A stretch of 64,000 nucleotides of DNA from an uncultured Pseudomonadota bacterium (GTDB lineage Bacteria; Pseudomonadota; Gammaproteobacteria; Steroidobacterales; Steroidobacteraceae). Position 1 is the first letter of the stretch. Every line of letters begins with the position of its first letter. The DNA is taken from contig CAIPVV010000060.1 in the NCBI GenBank assembly GCA_903868595.1, forward strand, positions 1 through 64,000. Direction: 5' to 3'. The notes beneath the pieces are model-generated. The model saw nothing but the letters and a program-made list of their open reading frames with translations, was not told the origin of the DNA and ran no database searches. This document shows positions 21,344-30,911 of the stretch, piece after piece. The position numbers and the translations under genes were made by a program.

Positions 21344-22113
21344 GGCTGCATGTGGAAGCCAGTGGCACGGGCGCCGTGCCGCTGGTCTGCCTGCACGGCT
21401 GGGGGCTGAACCTGCGGGTCTTCGATGGCCTGCGCGAGCAGCTCCCGCCGGGGCAGGCGGTGATCGGCATCGACCTGCCCGGGCATGGCGGCAGCGGCTG
21501 GGATGCCGCGCGCGCGAGCTTCGAGGCCCAGGCCGAGTGGTTGCTGGAGCACCTGCCCGAGCGCTGCCACCTGCTCGGCTGGTCGCTGGGCGGGCAGCTG
21601 GCGCTGCAGCTGGCAACACGGGCTCCCGCCCGCGTGGCAACGCTCATCCTCATCGCAACCACGCCGCGCTTTGCGGCCGGCGCGGACTGGGTGCCTGGCC
21701 TTGCGCAGCCGGTGATGCAGCGCTTTGCCGAACACCTCGCCCGGGACTGGCAGGGCACGGTGCGCGAGTTCCTGCAGCTGCAGGTGCGCGGCAGCCGCGA
21801 TGCGCAGGGCGTACTCGCGCTGCTCGAGCAGGCCCTGCAGGCGCAGGGCCAGGCGCGGCCCGCGGCGCTGCGCGCGGGCCTTGAGATCCTGAACGCGGTG
21901 GACCTGCGGGCACGGCTGCCCGCCGTCACGGCGCCGGCCCTGCTCATCACGGGCCAGCACGACCGCATCACGCCGCCGGCGGCGGGCGTGTACCTGGCCC
22001 AGGCGCTGCGCACGGCGCGCCTCGCGGAGCTCAAGCGCGCGGGCCATGCACCGTTTCTCTCCCATCCGGCGGCGGTCTCGCAGCTGGTGCGCGACTTCCT
22101 GGCGGCGGCCTGA
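21340..22113 (+). CDS. bioH: pimeloyl-ACP methyl ester carboxylesterase
   Basis: A 257-residue alpha/beta hydrolase that removes the methyl cap from pimeloyl-ACP methyl ester, ending the BioC-BioH route to pimeloyl-ACP. The oxyanion stretch is LHGWGLN, the nucleophile is Ser82 in GWSLGG, the acid is Asp in TGQHDRI, and the histidine is in RAGHAPF. ATG 21340 overlaps bioF, and its stop overlaps the bioC start (TGATG). Having both bioH and bioC in the operon indicates the E. coli-type pathway. Confidence 0.96.
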   Translation: MRLHVEASGTGAVPLVCLHGWGLNLRVFDGLREQLPPGQAVIGIDLPGHGGSGWDAARASFEAQAEWLLEHLPERCHLLGWSLGGQLALQLATRAPARVATLILIATTPRFAAGADWVPGLAQPVMQRFAEHLARDWQGTVREFLQLQVRGSRDAQGVLALLEQALQAQGQARPAALRAGLEILNAVDLRARLPAVTAPALLITGQHDRITPPAAGVYLAQALRTARLAELKRAGHAPFLSHPAAVSQLVRDFLAAA

Positions 22114-22994
22114 TGGGCGGGTCGCTGCAGCGCGCCGCGATCGCGCGCGCCTTCAGCCGGGCCAGCGGCAGCTACGATGCGGCCGCGCGCCTGCAGGCCG
22201 TCGTGCGCACGGAGCTGCTCTCGCGCCTGGACGGCGTGAGCGTCGCGCCTGCGGTGGTCGTGGACCTGGGGGCCGGCACCGGCATCGCCACGCAGCAGCT
22301 GAAGGCCCGCTACCGCAAGGCGCAGGTCCTCGCCGTGGACATCGCGCCCGGGATGCTGGCCGCCGTGGGCCGGCGCAGCCGCTTCTGGCGGCCGCTGCGC
22401 CGCGTCGCCGCCGATGCGATGAGCCTGCCGCTGCGCGCGCAGAGCGTGGACCTCGTGTTCAGCTCGCTGATGTTCCAGTGGTGCGAGGAGCCGGATGTGG
22501 CCTTCGCCGAGGTGCAGCGCGTGCTCAAGCCCGGCGGGCTCTTCCTCTTCAGCAGCTTCGGACCCGATACGCTGCGCGAGCTGCGCGAAGCCTGGGCCCA
22601 GGTCGATCGGGCCGTGCACGTGAACGCGTTCATCGACATGCACGACCTGGGCAGCGCGCTACAGCGCGCGGGCTTCGCCGAGCCGGTCCTGGATGTGGAC
22701 CGCCATGTGCTGCGCTACGCGGATGCCCGCGCGCTCATGCGCGAGCTCAAGGCGATCGGCGCGCACAACGTGAACGCCGACCGCGCCCGTACGCTGACCG
22801 GGCCCGGGCGGTTAAAGCGCATGGAGGCCGCGTACGAGGCCCGGCGCGAGCCGCAGGGCCTGCCGGCCACCTACGAGGTGGTCTATGCGGCCGCCTGGGG
22901 CGCGGGCACCGCGCCGTCGCGCGCCGCCATCGCGGCGGAAACCGCGGTGAGCCTGGCCGCGTTCACCGCCGCCGTGCGCGGGCCGCGCGCATGA
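22113..22994 (+). CDS. bioC: malonyl-ACP O-methyltransferase
   Basis: A 293-residue SAM-dependent methyltransferase that caps malonyl-ACP so fatty-acid synthase can build the pimeloyl chain. The SAM-binding motif I is VVDLGAGTGIATQQL near residues 49-63. The family markers FSRASGSYDAAARLQ at the N-terminus and FSSLMFQWCEEP in the middle are BioC-like. It overlaps both neighbours by one to four bases. Confidence 0.95.
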   Translation: MGGSLQRAAIARAFSRASGSYDAAARLQAVVRTELLSRLDGVSVAPAVVVDLGAGTGIATQQLKARYRKAQVLAVDIAPGMLAAVGRRSRFWRPLRRVAADAMSLPLRAQSVDLVFSSLMFQWCEEPDVAFAEVQRVLKPGGLFLFSSFGPDTLRELREAWAQVDRAVHVNAFIDMHDLGSALQRAGFAEPVLDVDRHVLRYADARALMRELKAIGAHNVNADRARTLTGPGRLKRMEAAYEARREPQGLPATYEVVYAAAWGAGTAPSRAAIAAETAVSLAAFTAAVRGPRA

Positions 22995-23647
22995 TCGACA
23001 TCGCCTGCAGCGTGTTCCTCACCGGCACCGACACCGGCGTGGGCAAGACCCACGTCGCGGTGGCGCTGCTTCGGCAGTGGGCCGGGCAGGGGCTGCGGGT
23101 CGCGGCGATGAAGCCGGTGGCGGCCGGGAGTTTCGAGACGACCCACGGCCCGCGCAACGACGATGCGCTCGAGCTGGCCGCCGCGGCGAGCCTGCGCCTG
23201 CCCTACGAGCGCGTGAACCCCTGCTGCCTGGAACTCGCCAGCTCCCCGCACCTGGCCGCCCGCGCGGCCGGCCGCCGCATCGACGTGCCGGCGCTCGTGG
23301 CGGCCTACCAGCGGATCGCCGCCCAGGCCGAGCGCGTCGTCGTGGAAGGGGCGGGCGGCTGGCTGGTGCCGATCGGGGAGCCGGCGGTGCCTGGCACCCC
23401 GGGGCCCACGATGGCGGATCTGGCAGAGGCGCTGGGACTGCCGGTGGTGCTGGTGGTCGGCGTTCGCCTGGGGTGCCTGAACCACGCGCTGCTCAGTGCG
23501 GCGGCCATCCGCGCCAGCGGGCTGGAGCTCGCCGGCTGGGTCGCCAACTGCCTGGACCCGGGGTTTCCCGGGTCCGAGGACTACGTGGCGTCGCTGGATG
23601 CGCGGCTGCCCGCCCCGCGCCTGGGTCTGCTGACGCAGGGCGGATAG
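22991..23647 (+). CDS. bioD: dethiobiotin synthetase
   Basis: A 218-residue ATP-dependent carboxylase that closes the ureido ring of biotin. The P-loop is GTDTGVGKTHVA near residues 11-22. MKPVAAG and VEGAGGWLVPI are the substrate and Mg2+ motifs. ATG 22991 overlaps the bioC stop. It is the last gene of the biotin operon; bioA is not in this window. Confidence 0.96.
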   Translation: MIDIACSVFLTGTDTGVGKTHVAVALLRQWAGQGLRVAAMKPVAAGSFETTHGPRNDDALELAAAASLRLPYERVNPCCLELASSPHLAARAAGRRIDVPALVAAYQRIAAQAERVVVEGAGGWLVPIGEPAVPGTPGPTMADLAEALGLPVVLVVGVRLGCLNHALLSAAAIRASGLELAGWVANCLDPGFPGSEDYVASLDARLPAPRLGLLTQGG

Positions 23648-23667
23648 GCTTTGATACCCTAGGGACC

Positions 23668-24156
23668 ATGGACGCCCAGGGCCAGCGCATCGAACTCTCC
23701 CCGCACTGCTCGCTGACCCCGGTGCAGGCCCGGCGCTTCTTCCTGGGCCTGTGTGCGGGGTGCTTCGGGTTCGCCGGGATCTTCGCGCTGCTGGGTTTCT
23801 GGCCCGTGCTGCCGTTTGCGGGACTGGAGATGCTCGTATTGGGCCTCGCGCTCAAGTTCAACCTCGACCGCAGGCATCAGCTGCAAACCATTCTCATTTC
23901 AGAGAATGAAGTCCGCATTGAATGTCGCCAAAAGCATCGCCCAGATACGCAGGTAGTGTTCCCGCGGTACTGGGCACGCGTTAAACTCCAGCGGTCCTTT
24001 GCCCCCTCCCATCCCAGCCGGCTCGTCATCGAGTCCTCCGGCCGAGCTCTGGAGGTCGGGCAGTTCCTGACAGAAGAGGAGAGACGAGGTGTCGCGCGAC
24101 AGCTGGACCGGCTGATTGGCCGGACCGGGGAGTCGCCGCCGATGGGCAGCGCCTGA
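23668..24156 (+). CDS. DUF2244 membrane protein
   Basis: A 162-residue protein with two adjacent hydrophobic segments (about residues 22-62) and a C-terminal soluble beta-rich part. Such DUF2244 proteins are regularly found just before cytochrome oxidase genes in proteobacteria, as here. Function is unknown; involvement in oxidase assembly is inferred from position only. It lies 20 bases after bioD and 37 before coxB. Confidence 0.82.
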   Translation: MDAQGQRIELSPHCSLTPVQARRFFLGLCAGCFGFAGIFALLGFWPVLPFAGLEMLVLGLALKFNLDRRHQLQTILISENEVRIECRQKHRPDTQVVFPRYWARVKLQRSFAPSHPSRLVIESSGRALEVGQFLTEEERRGVARQLDRLIGRTGESPPMGSA

Positions 24157-24193
24157 GGTCTTGTTGCAAGGTTTTAATTTTTAAGGTCATTCG

Positions 24194-25039
24194 ATGCTCC
24201 GCAAACCTGGATCCCTTTGCCTCGTCGCGACGCTCGTCGCGGCGCTCGCTGCCCCCGCCGCACACGCGAACTGGGCGTTGAACATGCCCAAGGGCGTCAC
24301 CTCCATGTCTAAGGAGATCTACTCCCTGCACATGTCGATGTTCTGGTGGTGCGTGGCCATCGCCTTCTTCGTCTTCGGCTGGATGATCGTCTCGCTGGTG
24401 AAGTTCCGTAAGTCGCAGGGCGCGGTCCCCGACACGGCGCTGCTGCACAGCACCAAGGCCGAGGTCATCTGGACCGTGATCCCCGTGGTCATCCTGGTGG
24501 TCCTGGCGATCCCGGCGACGCGCACCCTGATCAAGCAGGAAGACGCCACCGGCACCCAGCTGACCATCAAGATCACCGGCTACCAGTGGAAGTGGCAGTA
24601 CGAGTACCTGGACAAGGGCGTGAGCTACTTCTCCACGCTCTCGCGCAACAGCGATGCCGCCCGCCAGCTGGGCTCCGGCATCGACCCCGACTCGGTGCCC
24701 AACTACCTGCTGAGCGTCGACAACCCGCTGGTCGTGCCGGTCGGCACGAAAGTGCGGCTGCTGCTGACCGCCCAGGACGCCATCCACGCCTGGTGGGTGC
24801 CGGAATTCGCCGTCAAGAAGGACGCGATCCCGGGGTTCGTGAACGAGGCCTGGTTTGAGGTCGACGCCGACAAGCCCGGCACCTACCGCGGCCAGTGCGC
24901 CGAGCTATGCGGCCGCGACCACGGCTTCATGCCGATCGTCGTGGTCGCCAAGACCCGGGACGAGTTCGAGGCGTGGCTGAAGAGCCAGCAGACCTCGCAG
25001 AAGCAGGCCAGCGCGGCCGGCGCCAGCACCACGGGCTGA
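24194..25039 (+). CDS. ctaC: cytochrome c oxidase subunit II
   Basis: A 281-residue CuA-bearing subunit of an aa3-type oxidase. A signal peptide (cleavage near AHA-NW) is followed by two membrane helices (about 45-70 and 90-110) and the periplasmic cupredoxin domain. The CuA ligands are visible as His in DAIHAWWVPEF and the cluster CAELCGRDHGFM. The aromatic patch YQWKWQYEY for electron entry is also present. No fused cytochrome c domain; the C-terminus is a short Ser/Ala tail. Confidence 0.97.
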   Translation: MLRKPGSLCLVATLVAALAAPAAHANWALNMPKGVTSMSKEIYSLHMSMFWWCVAIAFFVFGWMIVSLVKFRKSQGAVPDTALLHSTKAEVIWTVIPVVILVVLAIPATRTLIKQEDATGTQLTIKITGYQWKWQYEYLDKGVSYFSTLSRNSDAARQLGSGIDPDSVPNYLLSVDNPLVVPVGTKVRLLLTAQDAIHAWWVPEFAVKKDAIPGFVNEAWFEVDADKPGTYRGQCAELCGRDHGFMPIVVVAKTRDEFEAWLKSQQTSQKQASAAGASTTG

Positions 25040-25095
25040 GCGCCGCTTCCCGCCTGAACCCATAATCCGAATTTACGACTGCAAGAGATTTCTCC

Positions 25096-26715
25096 ATGGC
25101 CAACAGCGCACACACTGCCCACGCGGGGCATGACGATCACCACGGTGCTCCGAAGAGCTTCTGGCAGCGGTGGGTCGTCACCACCAACCACAAAGACATC
25201 GGCACGCTCTACCTGATCTTCGCCGGCATCATGTTCTTCGTCGGCGGCGCCATGGCGATGGTGATCCGCCTGGAGCTCTTCCAGCCGGGCCTGCAGTTCG
25301 TCGACCCGCAGTTCTTCAACTCGATGACGACGGTCCACGCGCTGGTCATGATCTTCGGCGGCATGATGCCGGCGTGGGTGGGTCTTGCGAACTGGATGAT
25401 CCCGCTGCAGATCGGCGCGCCCGACATGGCGCTGCCGCGCATGAACAACTACAGCTTCTGGATCATGCCGTTCGCCTTCATCCTGCTGCTCTCCACGCTG
25501 TTCACGGGCAGCGGCGCGCCGGCCGGTGGCTGGACGCTGTACCCGCCGCTGGTGCTGCAGGGTGGCGACAGCTTCCCGATGGCGATCTTCGCGATCCACA
25601 TGATGGGCGCCTCCTCGATCATGGGCGCGATCAACGTGCTCGTGACCATCATGAACATGCGCGCCCCCGGCATGACGCTGCTGCGCATGCCGCTGTTCTG
25701 CTGGACCTGGCTGATCACCGCGTACCTGCTGATCCTGGTGATGCCGGTGCTCGCCGGCGCCGTCACCATGCTGCTGACCGACCACTTCTTCGGCACGAGC
25801 TTCTTCAGCGCGTCCGGCGGTGGCGACCCGGTGATGTTCCAGCACATCTTCTGGTTCTTCGGCCATCCCGAGGTGTACGTCCTGATCCTGCCGTCCTTCG
25901 GCGTGGTCTCGGAGATCCTCCCGACCTTCTCGCGCAAGCGCCTGTTCGGCTACGAGTCGATGGTCTATGCCTCGGCGGCGATCGGCTTCCTGTCCGTCAT
26001 CGTGTGGGCGCACCACATGTTCACCACCGGCATGCCGCTGGCCGGTCAGCTGTTCTTCATGCTGACGACCATGCTGATCGCCGTGCCCACGGGCGTGAAG
26101 GTGTTCAACTGGTCGGCCACGATGTGGAAGGGTTCCCTGTCCTTCGAGCCGCCGATGCTGTTCGCGATCTCCTTCCTGTTCCTGTTCACGATCGGCGGCT
26201 TCTCGGGCCTGATGCTCGCGATCGCGCCGGCAGACTTCCAGTACCAGGACACCTACTTCGTGGTGGCACATTTCCACTACGTGCTGGTGCCGGGCGCACT
26301 GTTTGCCATCATCGGCGCGGTGTACTACTGGCTGCCGAAGTGGAGCGGCCACATGTACAACATGACCGCGGCCAAGTGGCACTTCTGGCTCTCCACGATC
26401 TTCGTCAACGTGCTGTTCTTCCCGCAGCACTTCCTGGGCCTGGCCGGCATGCCGCGCCGCATCCCGGACTACTCGACGCAGTTTGCCGACTGGAACATGG
26501 TCTCCTCGATCGGCGGTTTCGGCTTTGGCCTGGCGCAGCTGATGTTCCCGGTGATCATCTGGAACTGCGTGAAGGGCGGCGCGAAGGCCACCGACCACGT
26601 CTGGGAAGGCACGCATGGCCTGGAGTGGGAAGTGCCGTCGCCGGCGCCGTACCACACCTGGGAGAGCGCGCCGTCCGAGGCCCTGATCGCCGCCGGCAGC
26701 CCGACCGGACATTGA
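25096..26715 (+). CDS. ctaD: cytochrome c oxidase subunit I
   Basis: A 539-residue, 12-helix catalytic subunit. Heme a and a3/CuB ligands are recognisable: His in [25 protein letters not shown] (CuB His and the cross-linked Tyr), WAHHMFTTG (two CuB His), and [10 protein letters not shown] (heme a3 and heme a His). The N-terminal tail is His-rich. Its stop overlaps the start of a 38-residue ORF. It is not fused to subunit III. Confidence 0.98.
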   Translation: MANSAHTAHAGHDDHHGAPKSFWQRWVVTTNHKDIGTLYLIFAGIMFFVGGAMAMVIRLELFQPGLQFVDPQFFNSMTTVHALVMIFGGMMPAWVGLANWMIPLQIGAPDMALPRMNNYSFWIMPFAFILLLSTLFTGSGAPAGGWTLYPPLVLQGGDSFPMAIFAIHMMGASSIMGAINVLVTIMNMRAPGMTLLRMPLFCWTWLITAYLLILVMPVLAGAVTMLLTDHFFGTSFFSASGGGDPVMFQHIFWFFGHPEVYVLILPSFGVVSEILPTFSRKRLFGYESMVYASAAIGFLSVIVWAHHMFTTGMPLAGQLFFMLTTMLIAVPTGVKVFNWSATMWKGSLSFEPPMLFAISFLFLFTIGGFSGLMLAIAPADFQYQDTYFVVAHFHYVLVPGALFAIIGAVYYWLPKWSGHMYNMTAAKWHFWLSTIFVNVLFFPQHFLGLAGMPRRIPDYSTQFADWNMVSSIGGFGFGLAQLMFPVIIWNCVKGGAKATDHVWEGTHGLEWEVPSPAPYHTWESAPSEALIAAGSPTGH

Positions 26716-26831
26716 TGAACGAGCAGACCGACAACCGCCGCAAGGTACGCAACGCCGCCATCGCGCTGGGGTGCTTTGCCGTGGCGCTGTACCTGGGCTT
26801 CATCGTCTGGTCGGTCCACAAGGCCGGTTGA
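26715..26831 (+). CDS. small single-pass membrane protein between ctaD and ctaG
   Basis: A 38-residue protein with a basic N-terminus (NRRKVR) and one hydrophobic segment (about residues 14-33). ATG 26715 overlaps the ctaD stop and its TGA overlaps the ctaG ATG. Tiny one-helix proteins at this exact place are common in gammaproteobacterial oxidase operons and are annotated as assembly or subunit IV-like proteins. The coupling on both sides supports that it is translated. Confidence 0.8.
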   Translation: MNEQTDNRRKVRNAAIALGCFAVALYLGFIVWSVHKAG

Positions 26832-27385
26832 TGAGCCTGCAGCGCCAGGACCGCCCCGAACGCCACGGACGCACGGCTTGGAAGCTGGGTCTGGTGGCAC
26901 TGGCTGCGTTCGGCTTCGGCTGGGCGCTGGTGCCGCTGTACGACGTGATGTGCTCCATCACCGGTTTTGCGGACAAGGCGAACCTCACCAAGGCCTCCCA
27001 GATCGCGCTGCACCCGGACGATAAGCGCGTGGTGACGGTGGAGTTCCTGGGTGACCTGCCGACGGTGGGCAGCTGGGACTTCCATCCGGTGGTGCACTCG
27101 ATGCAGGTGCACCCGGGGCGCCTGTACGAGGCCCAGTTCTTCGCCCACAACCTGACCGGACACGACACCTACGGGCAGGCCGTGCCCGACATCGCGCCCT
27201 CCAAGGCCGCGTTCTATTTCCACAAGACCGAGTGCTTCTGCTTCACGCCGCAGCATTTCACCAACGGCGAGGAACGGGCGATGCCCGTGCGCTTCATCGT
27301 GGACCCGGCCCTGCCGAGCTACGTGGATCGCATCACCCTGGCCTACACCTTCTATGACACCCAGGCGCCCTCGGCCAAACGTTAA
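26831..27385 (+). CDS. ctaG: cytochrome c oxidase assembly protein CtaG/Cox11
   Basis: A 184-residue copper chaperone that inserts CuB into subunit I. One N-terminal membrane segment is followed by the periplasmic Ig-like domain. The copper motif is ECFCFTPQ (Cys-x-Cys), and MCSITGF supplies the upstream conserved cysteine. ATG 26831 overlaps the preceding small gene. Confidence 0.95.
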   Translation: MSLQRQDRPERHGRTAWKLGLVALAAFGFGWALVPLYDVMCSITGFADKANLTKASQIALHPDDKRVVTVEFLGDLPTVGSWDFHPVVHSMQVHPGRLYEAQFFAHNLTGHDTYGQAVPDIAPSKAAFYFHKTECFCFTPQHFTNGEERAMPVRFIVDPALPSYVDRITLAYTFYDTQAPSAKR

Positions 27386-27408
27386 AGACCACAAGACAGA
27401 GTGAGCTC

Positions 27409-28299
27409 ATGAGCAGCAAGTCCGATTCACACGACGCAAGCATCTACTACGTCCCGCACGGCAGCCCGTGGCCGATCCTGGGGTCGGTGGCGCTGTTCTC
27501 CCTGATGATGGGCGCCGTCAGCTTCCTGAACGAGTGGGCCGGCGGCTGGGCCTTCCTGCCCGGTGCGCTGATGCTGGCGTTCATGTTCTTCGGCTGGTTC
27601 TCCACCGTCATCGGCGAGAACCAGCACGGCATGTACAACCTGCAGGTCGACAAGTCGTTCCGCATGGGCATGATGTGGTTCATCATGTCGGAGCTGATGT
27701 TCTTCGCCGCCTTCTTCGGCGCGCTGTTCTACGCCCGGCAGCTCTCGGTCCCCTGGATCGGCGGCGACGGCGTGAAGATCTTCAACAAGCTCCTGCTCTG
27801 GCAGAACTACTCCGCCGCCTGGCCGACCAACGGCCCGGCAAGGCTGGGTGGCCACGCGGACGGCAGCTTCGAGACGATCCATGCGTTCAGCCTGCCGGCC
27901 GTGAACACCGCGATCCTGCTGACCTCCGGCGTCACGATCACGATTGCCCACCACGCGCTGCGCGAGGGCAACCGCAAGATCCTCGGCATCTTCCTGGCGC
28001 TGACCTGGATGCTGGGCTTCACCTTCGTGTACCTGCAGGGCACCGAGTACCACGAGGCCTACAGCGAGCTGGGCCTGAAGCTCTCCACCGGCATCTACGG
28101 CTCGACGTTCTTCATGCTCACGGGCTTTCACGGCCTGCACGTGACGATCGGCGCGATCATGCTGCTGGTGATCTGGCTGCGCTGCATGCGCGGGCACTTC
28201 ACGCCGGAGCGCCATTTCGCCTTCGAGGCCGTGGCCTGGTACTGGCACTTCGTCGACGTGGTCTGGCTGATCCTGTTCGTGTTCGTCTACTGGATCTGA
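27409..28299 (+). CDS. ctaE: cytochrome c oxidase subunit III
   Basis: A 296-residue seven-helix subunit. Typical segments are ENQHGMYNLQVDKSFRMGM, MSELMFFAAFFGALFYAR, LTSGVTITIAHHAL and HGLHVTIGAIMLL, ending in WYWHFVDVVWLILFVFVY. It supports proton uptake and stability of subunit I. It is the last structural gene before a convergent small membrane-protein gene. Confidence 0.97.
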   Translation: MSSKSDSHDASIYYVPHGSPWPILGSVALFSLMMGAVSFLNEWAGGWAFLPGALMLAFMFFGWFSTVIGENQHGMYNLQVDKSFRMGMMWFIMSELMFFAAFFGALFYARQLSVPWIGGDGVKIFNKLLLWQNYSAAWPTNGPARLGGHADGSFETIHAFSLPAVNTAILLTSGVTITIAHHALREGNRKILGIFLALTWMLGFTFVYLQGTEYHEAYSELGLKLSTGIYGSTFFMLTGFHGLHVTIGAIMLLVIWLRCMRGHFTPERHFAFEAVAWYWHFVDVVWLILFVFVYWI

Positions 28300-28321
28300 C
28301 GAGCCGTCCCTGACGGGGCCT

Positions 28322-28346
28322 GCGGCGCGCTTTGGCAGCGCGCCGC
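28322..28346. terminator. hairpin between convergent ctaE and DUF2909 genes
   Basis: A perfect nine-base inverted repeat, GCGGCGCGC and GCGCGCCGC, with a seven-base loop lies between the two stop codons. It has no T-run on either side, so it is a weak or Rho-assisted bidirectional terminator candidate. Confidence 0.5.
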
Positions 28347-28366
28347 GGCGCCCGGCGACCCTGCCC

Positions 28367-28579
28367 CTAGCCGCCGATTCCGTGCGGCCGAATCAGCCCG
28401 AAATACCAGGCGACGAAGAGCAGCAGGAAGAGGCCCACGGAGAGGCCGATTCGCAGCGTCAGCGCGCGCAGCATCTTCTTGGAGTCGCCGCTGGCGGAGC
28501 TCACCTGGCGCAGCGCCGAGACCATGCTGGCGATGATGCCGATCACGACGAGGATGACGAGGATTCGAGGTAGGTCCAT
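28367..28579 (-). CDS. twin-helix membrane protein, DUF2909-like
   Basis: A 70-residue protein with two hydrophobic segments (about 5-23 and 44-64) joined by a loop of about 20 residues containing SALRQVSSASGDSKKM. This two-helix layout, opposite in direction to the oxidase genes and located between ctaE and surf1, matches the DUF2909 twin transmembrane family. Function is unknown; a role with the oxidase is inferred from position. Confidence 0.8.
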   Translation of the reverse strand: MDLPRILVILVVIGIIASMVSALRQVSSASGDSKKMLRALTLRIGLSVGLFLLLFVAWYFGLIRPHGIGG

Positions 28580-28588
28580 CCGCTTATT

Positions 28589-29323
28589 ATGCCGCTGCAA
28601 TTCCCCCTTGGAACACGCCGATTCAACGCCCGCTGGGTGATGTGCCTGCTGGCGGTGGCCGGCTGCACGCTGTTCACGTCCCTGGGGTTCTGGCAGTGGC
28701 ACCGCGGGCAGTACCGCCAGGGCCTCTGGGCGCAGTTTGAGGCCGACGCCAGCGTGCAGCGCGAGATCAGCGACTCCGCGCAGCTGGCGGGCGCGGCGCG
28801 CTATGCGCGCATCCGGGTGACGGGGCGGCTGGACGGGGCGCACCAGTTGCTGCTGGACAACCGCTCGCGCGAGGGCCGGCCGGGCTACGAGCTGCTCACC
28901 CCGCTGATCCTGCCGGATGGGGCCGTGCTCCTGGTGAACCGCGGCTGGCTGCCGTTCACGGGCTACCGCGACCGCCTGCCGGACGTCGGCCTGCCGGAAA
29001 ACCCCGCGCAGGCCCTCACCGGGCGGCTCGACCAGCTGCCCGTGGCGGGCCTGGCCGCCGGCCGCGTGCCCCCGCCCGCGGCCGGCCCCTGGCCCCGCCT
29101 CACCAGCTTCCCGACGGCCGCGGACCTCTCGCAGGTCCTGGGCCGGCGCGTGCCCAACCAGGTGCTCCTGCTGGATGCCGACTCGGGCCCGGGATTTGAG
29201 CGGCACTGGCTGCCTCCAGGCGTCGAGCCCGCGCGTAACTACTCCTATGCGATCCAGTGGTGGGCCTTTGCGGCCCTGACGCTGGGCCTGTTCCTCTTCC
29301 TGAACCTCGAGAAGCGCCGATGA
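28589..29323 (+). CDS. SURF1-family oxidase assembly protein
   Basis: A 244-residue protein with membrane helices at both ends (about 17-36 and 218-238) and a periplasmic domain between them. LGFWQWHRGQYRQ near the first helix and the closing YSYAIQWWAFAALTLGLF are the SURF1 signatures. It helps deliver heme a to subunit I. The start lies 9 bases from the divergent DUF2909 start, so a very compact bidirectional promoter or read-through from elsewhere is needed. Confidence 0.93.
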   Translation: MPLQFPLGTRRFNARWVMCLLAVAGCTLFTSLGFWQWHRGQYRQGLWAQFEADASVQREISDSAQLAGAARYARIRVTGRLDGAHQLLLDNRSREGRPGYELLTPLILPDGAVLLVNRGWLPFTGYRDRLPDVGLPENPAQALTGRLDQLPVAGLAAGRVPPPAAGPWPRLTSFPTAADLSQVLGRRVPNQVLLLDADSGPGFERHWLPPGVEPARNYSYAIQWWAFAALTLGLFLFLNLEKRR

Positions 29324-29871
29324 ACCCAGTGCTCCGCAATCGCCGCCAGCTCTACCTGCTGATCGTGCTGTTCTTCCTGCCCGTGGCCGTGGCCTTCTAC
29401 CTGTACTACGGCTCGGCCTGGCGCCCGGTGGGCCTGACCAACCACGGCGAGCTGCTCGCCCCGGTGAAGCCGCTGCCGGGCGACGTGCCGGCGCTGCACG
29501 GCGCCTGGTCCCTGGTGTACGTGGGCAACGGCCGCTGCGACGCGGACTGCCGCAACGCGCTGGTGTTCGCGCGCCAGACGCGCCTGTCCCTGAACCAGGA
29601 CATGAAGCGCGTGGAGCGGGTCTTCCTGGTCACCGGGGACTGCTGCGACCGCCCGTACCTGCAGACCGAGCAGCTGGGGCTGAAGGTCGTGGAGGTGCCC
29701 GATGCAGCCGGCGCCCCGCTCCTCGCCGCGTTCCCGCGCGCCGACCAGGCGCACGCGCTGTTCGTCGTGGATCCGCTGGGCAATCTGGTCCTGCGCTACG
29801 ACGTGCGCGAGAATCCCAAGGGCCTGCTGTCGGACCTGCAGAAATTGCTGAAGCTCTCGCACATCGGATAA
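29320..29871 (+). CDS. SCO-like membrane-anchored thioredoxin-fold protein
   Basis: A 183-residue protein with one N-terminal membrane helix (about 10-28) and a periplasmic domain. The CDADC (CxxxC) in GNGRCDADCRNAL is the copper-binding motif position of Sco proteins, and HALFVVDPLGNLVLRYD resembles the C-terminal thioredoxin-fold strand. It is shorter than classical Sco1, so I call it SCO-like. It overlaps the surf1 stop by four bases and precedes ctaA by two, fitting an oxidase assembly role. Confidence 0.8.
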   Translation: MNPVLRNRRQLYLLIVLFFLPVAVAFYLYYGSAWRPVGLTNHGELLAPVKPLPGDVPALHGAWSLVYVGNGRCDADCRNALVFARQTRLSLNQDMKRVERVFLVTGDCCDRPYLQTEQLGLKVVEVPDAAGAPLLAAFPRADQAHALFVVDPLGNLVLRYDVRENPKGLLSDLQKLLKLSHIG

Positions 29872-29873
29872 GC

Positions 29874-30890
29874 ATGAACCGCATCGCCCTGATCCGCAGA
29901 CTGGCCCTCGCGGGCGTCATCCTGGGTTTCTGTGTCGTGGTGTTCGGCGCCTATGTGCGGCTGACCTACGCGGGCCTGGGCTGCCCGGACTGGCCGGGCT
30001 GCTACGGGCACGTGACGCCGCTGGGTGCGCAGGCCGCCGATGCCGGCACGCTGGAGGCGCCGCTTGAGGTCGGCAAGGCGTGGCGGGAGATGATCCACCG
30101 CTATGCCGCCAGCACCCTGGGCCTGATCATCGTGGCGATCGCCCTGCTCTCGTTCCTGTGGCGCCGCGAGCGGCAGATGCCGCGCGGCCTGCCGCTCACG
30201 CTGGTCGCGCTGGTGGCGTTCCAGGGGCTGCTCGGGATGCTGACTGTCACCTGGAAGGTGAAGCCCCTGATCGTGACCGCCCACTTGGTGTTCGGCCTGC
30301 TCACGGTATCGGTGCTGTGGTGGCTGTACCTGGGCCTCAGCCGGCTGGGCGCCGCCGCCACGGCCGGGGGCGGAGCCCCCGCGATGCTGAAGAGCCCGGC
30401 CGGGGTGCTGGCCCGGCGCGCGGCGACGCTGGGCCTTATCGCGCTCGTCGTCCAGATCCTGCTGGGCGGCTGGACCAGCACCAACTACGCGGCCGTGTCC
30501 TGCCCGGACCTGCCCACCTGCCAGAACCAGTGGTGGCCCGAGGCGAACTTCCGGGAGGCCTTCGTGCTCTGGCGGGGCCTCGGGGTCAACTACGAGGGCG
30601 GCGTGCTGGAACTTAGCGCGCGCGTCGCGATCCATCTGACACACAGGCTGGGCGCGATCGCGGCGACCCTCGCGCTGCTGTTGGCGGCCTGGAGCGCGCT
30701 GCGCGCGCGCCTGGGGGGGGTGCGCGGGGCGGCGCTCGCGGTGCTGGCGGCGCTGGCGCTGCAGCTGTGCATCGGCAGTTTCATGGTGCTCAAGGGGTTT
30801 CCCCTGGTCCTGGCGACCGCGCACAACGCCGGCGCCGCGCTGCTCTTGCTGGCCACGCTCTGGCTGAATCGGACCGTAAGAAAGTCATGA
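29874..30890 (+). CDS. ctaA: heme A synthase
   Basis: A 338-residue, eight-helix enzyme of the CtaA/Cox15 family that oxidises heme O to heme A. Duplicated four-helix bundles are visible with the heme histidines in MIHRYAAS, TAHLVFG, LTHRLGA and ATAHNAG. Each extracytoplasmic loop carries a cysteine pair, CPDWPGC and CPDLPTC. Its partner cyoE lies about 11 kb away on the other strand. Confidence 0.96.
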   Translation: MNRIALIRRLALAGVILGFCVVVFGAYVRLTYAGLGCPDWPGCYGHVTPLGAQAADAGTLEAPLEVGKAWREMIHRYAASTLGLIIVAIALLSFLWRRERQMPRGLPLTLVALVAFQGLLGMLTVTWKVKPLIVTAHLVFGLLTVSVLWWLYLGLSRLGAAATAGGGAPAMLKSPAGVLARRAATLGLIALVVQILLGGWTSTNYAAVSCPDLPTCQNQWWPEANFREAFVLWRGLGVNYEGGVLELSARVAIHLTHRLGAIAATLALLLAAWSALRARLGGVRGAALAVLAALALQLCIGSFMVLKGFPLVLATAHNAGAALLLLATLWLNRTVRKS

Positions 30891-30911
30891 CCCACCACGG
30901 AGCCCGGAACT

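Noticed and set aside
18788-21640. 950-codon minus-strand open frame opposite bioB and bioF
   Set aside because: Composition is that of a GC-rich antisense shadow; both bio genes are certain on the plus strand.
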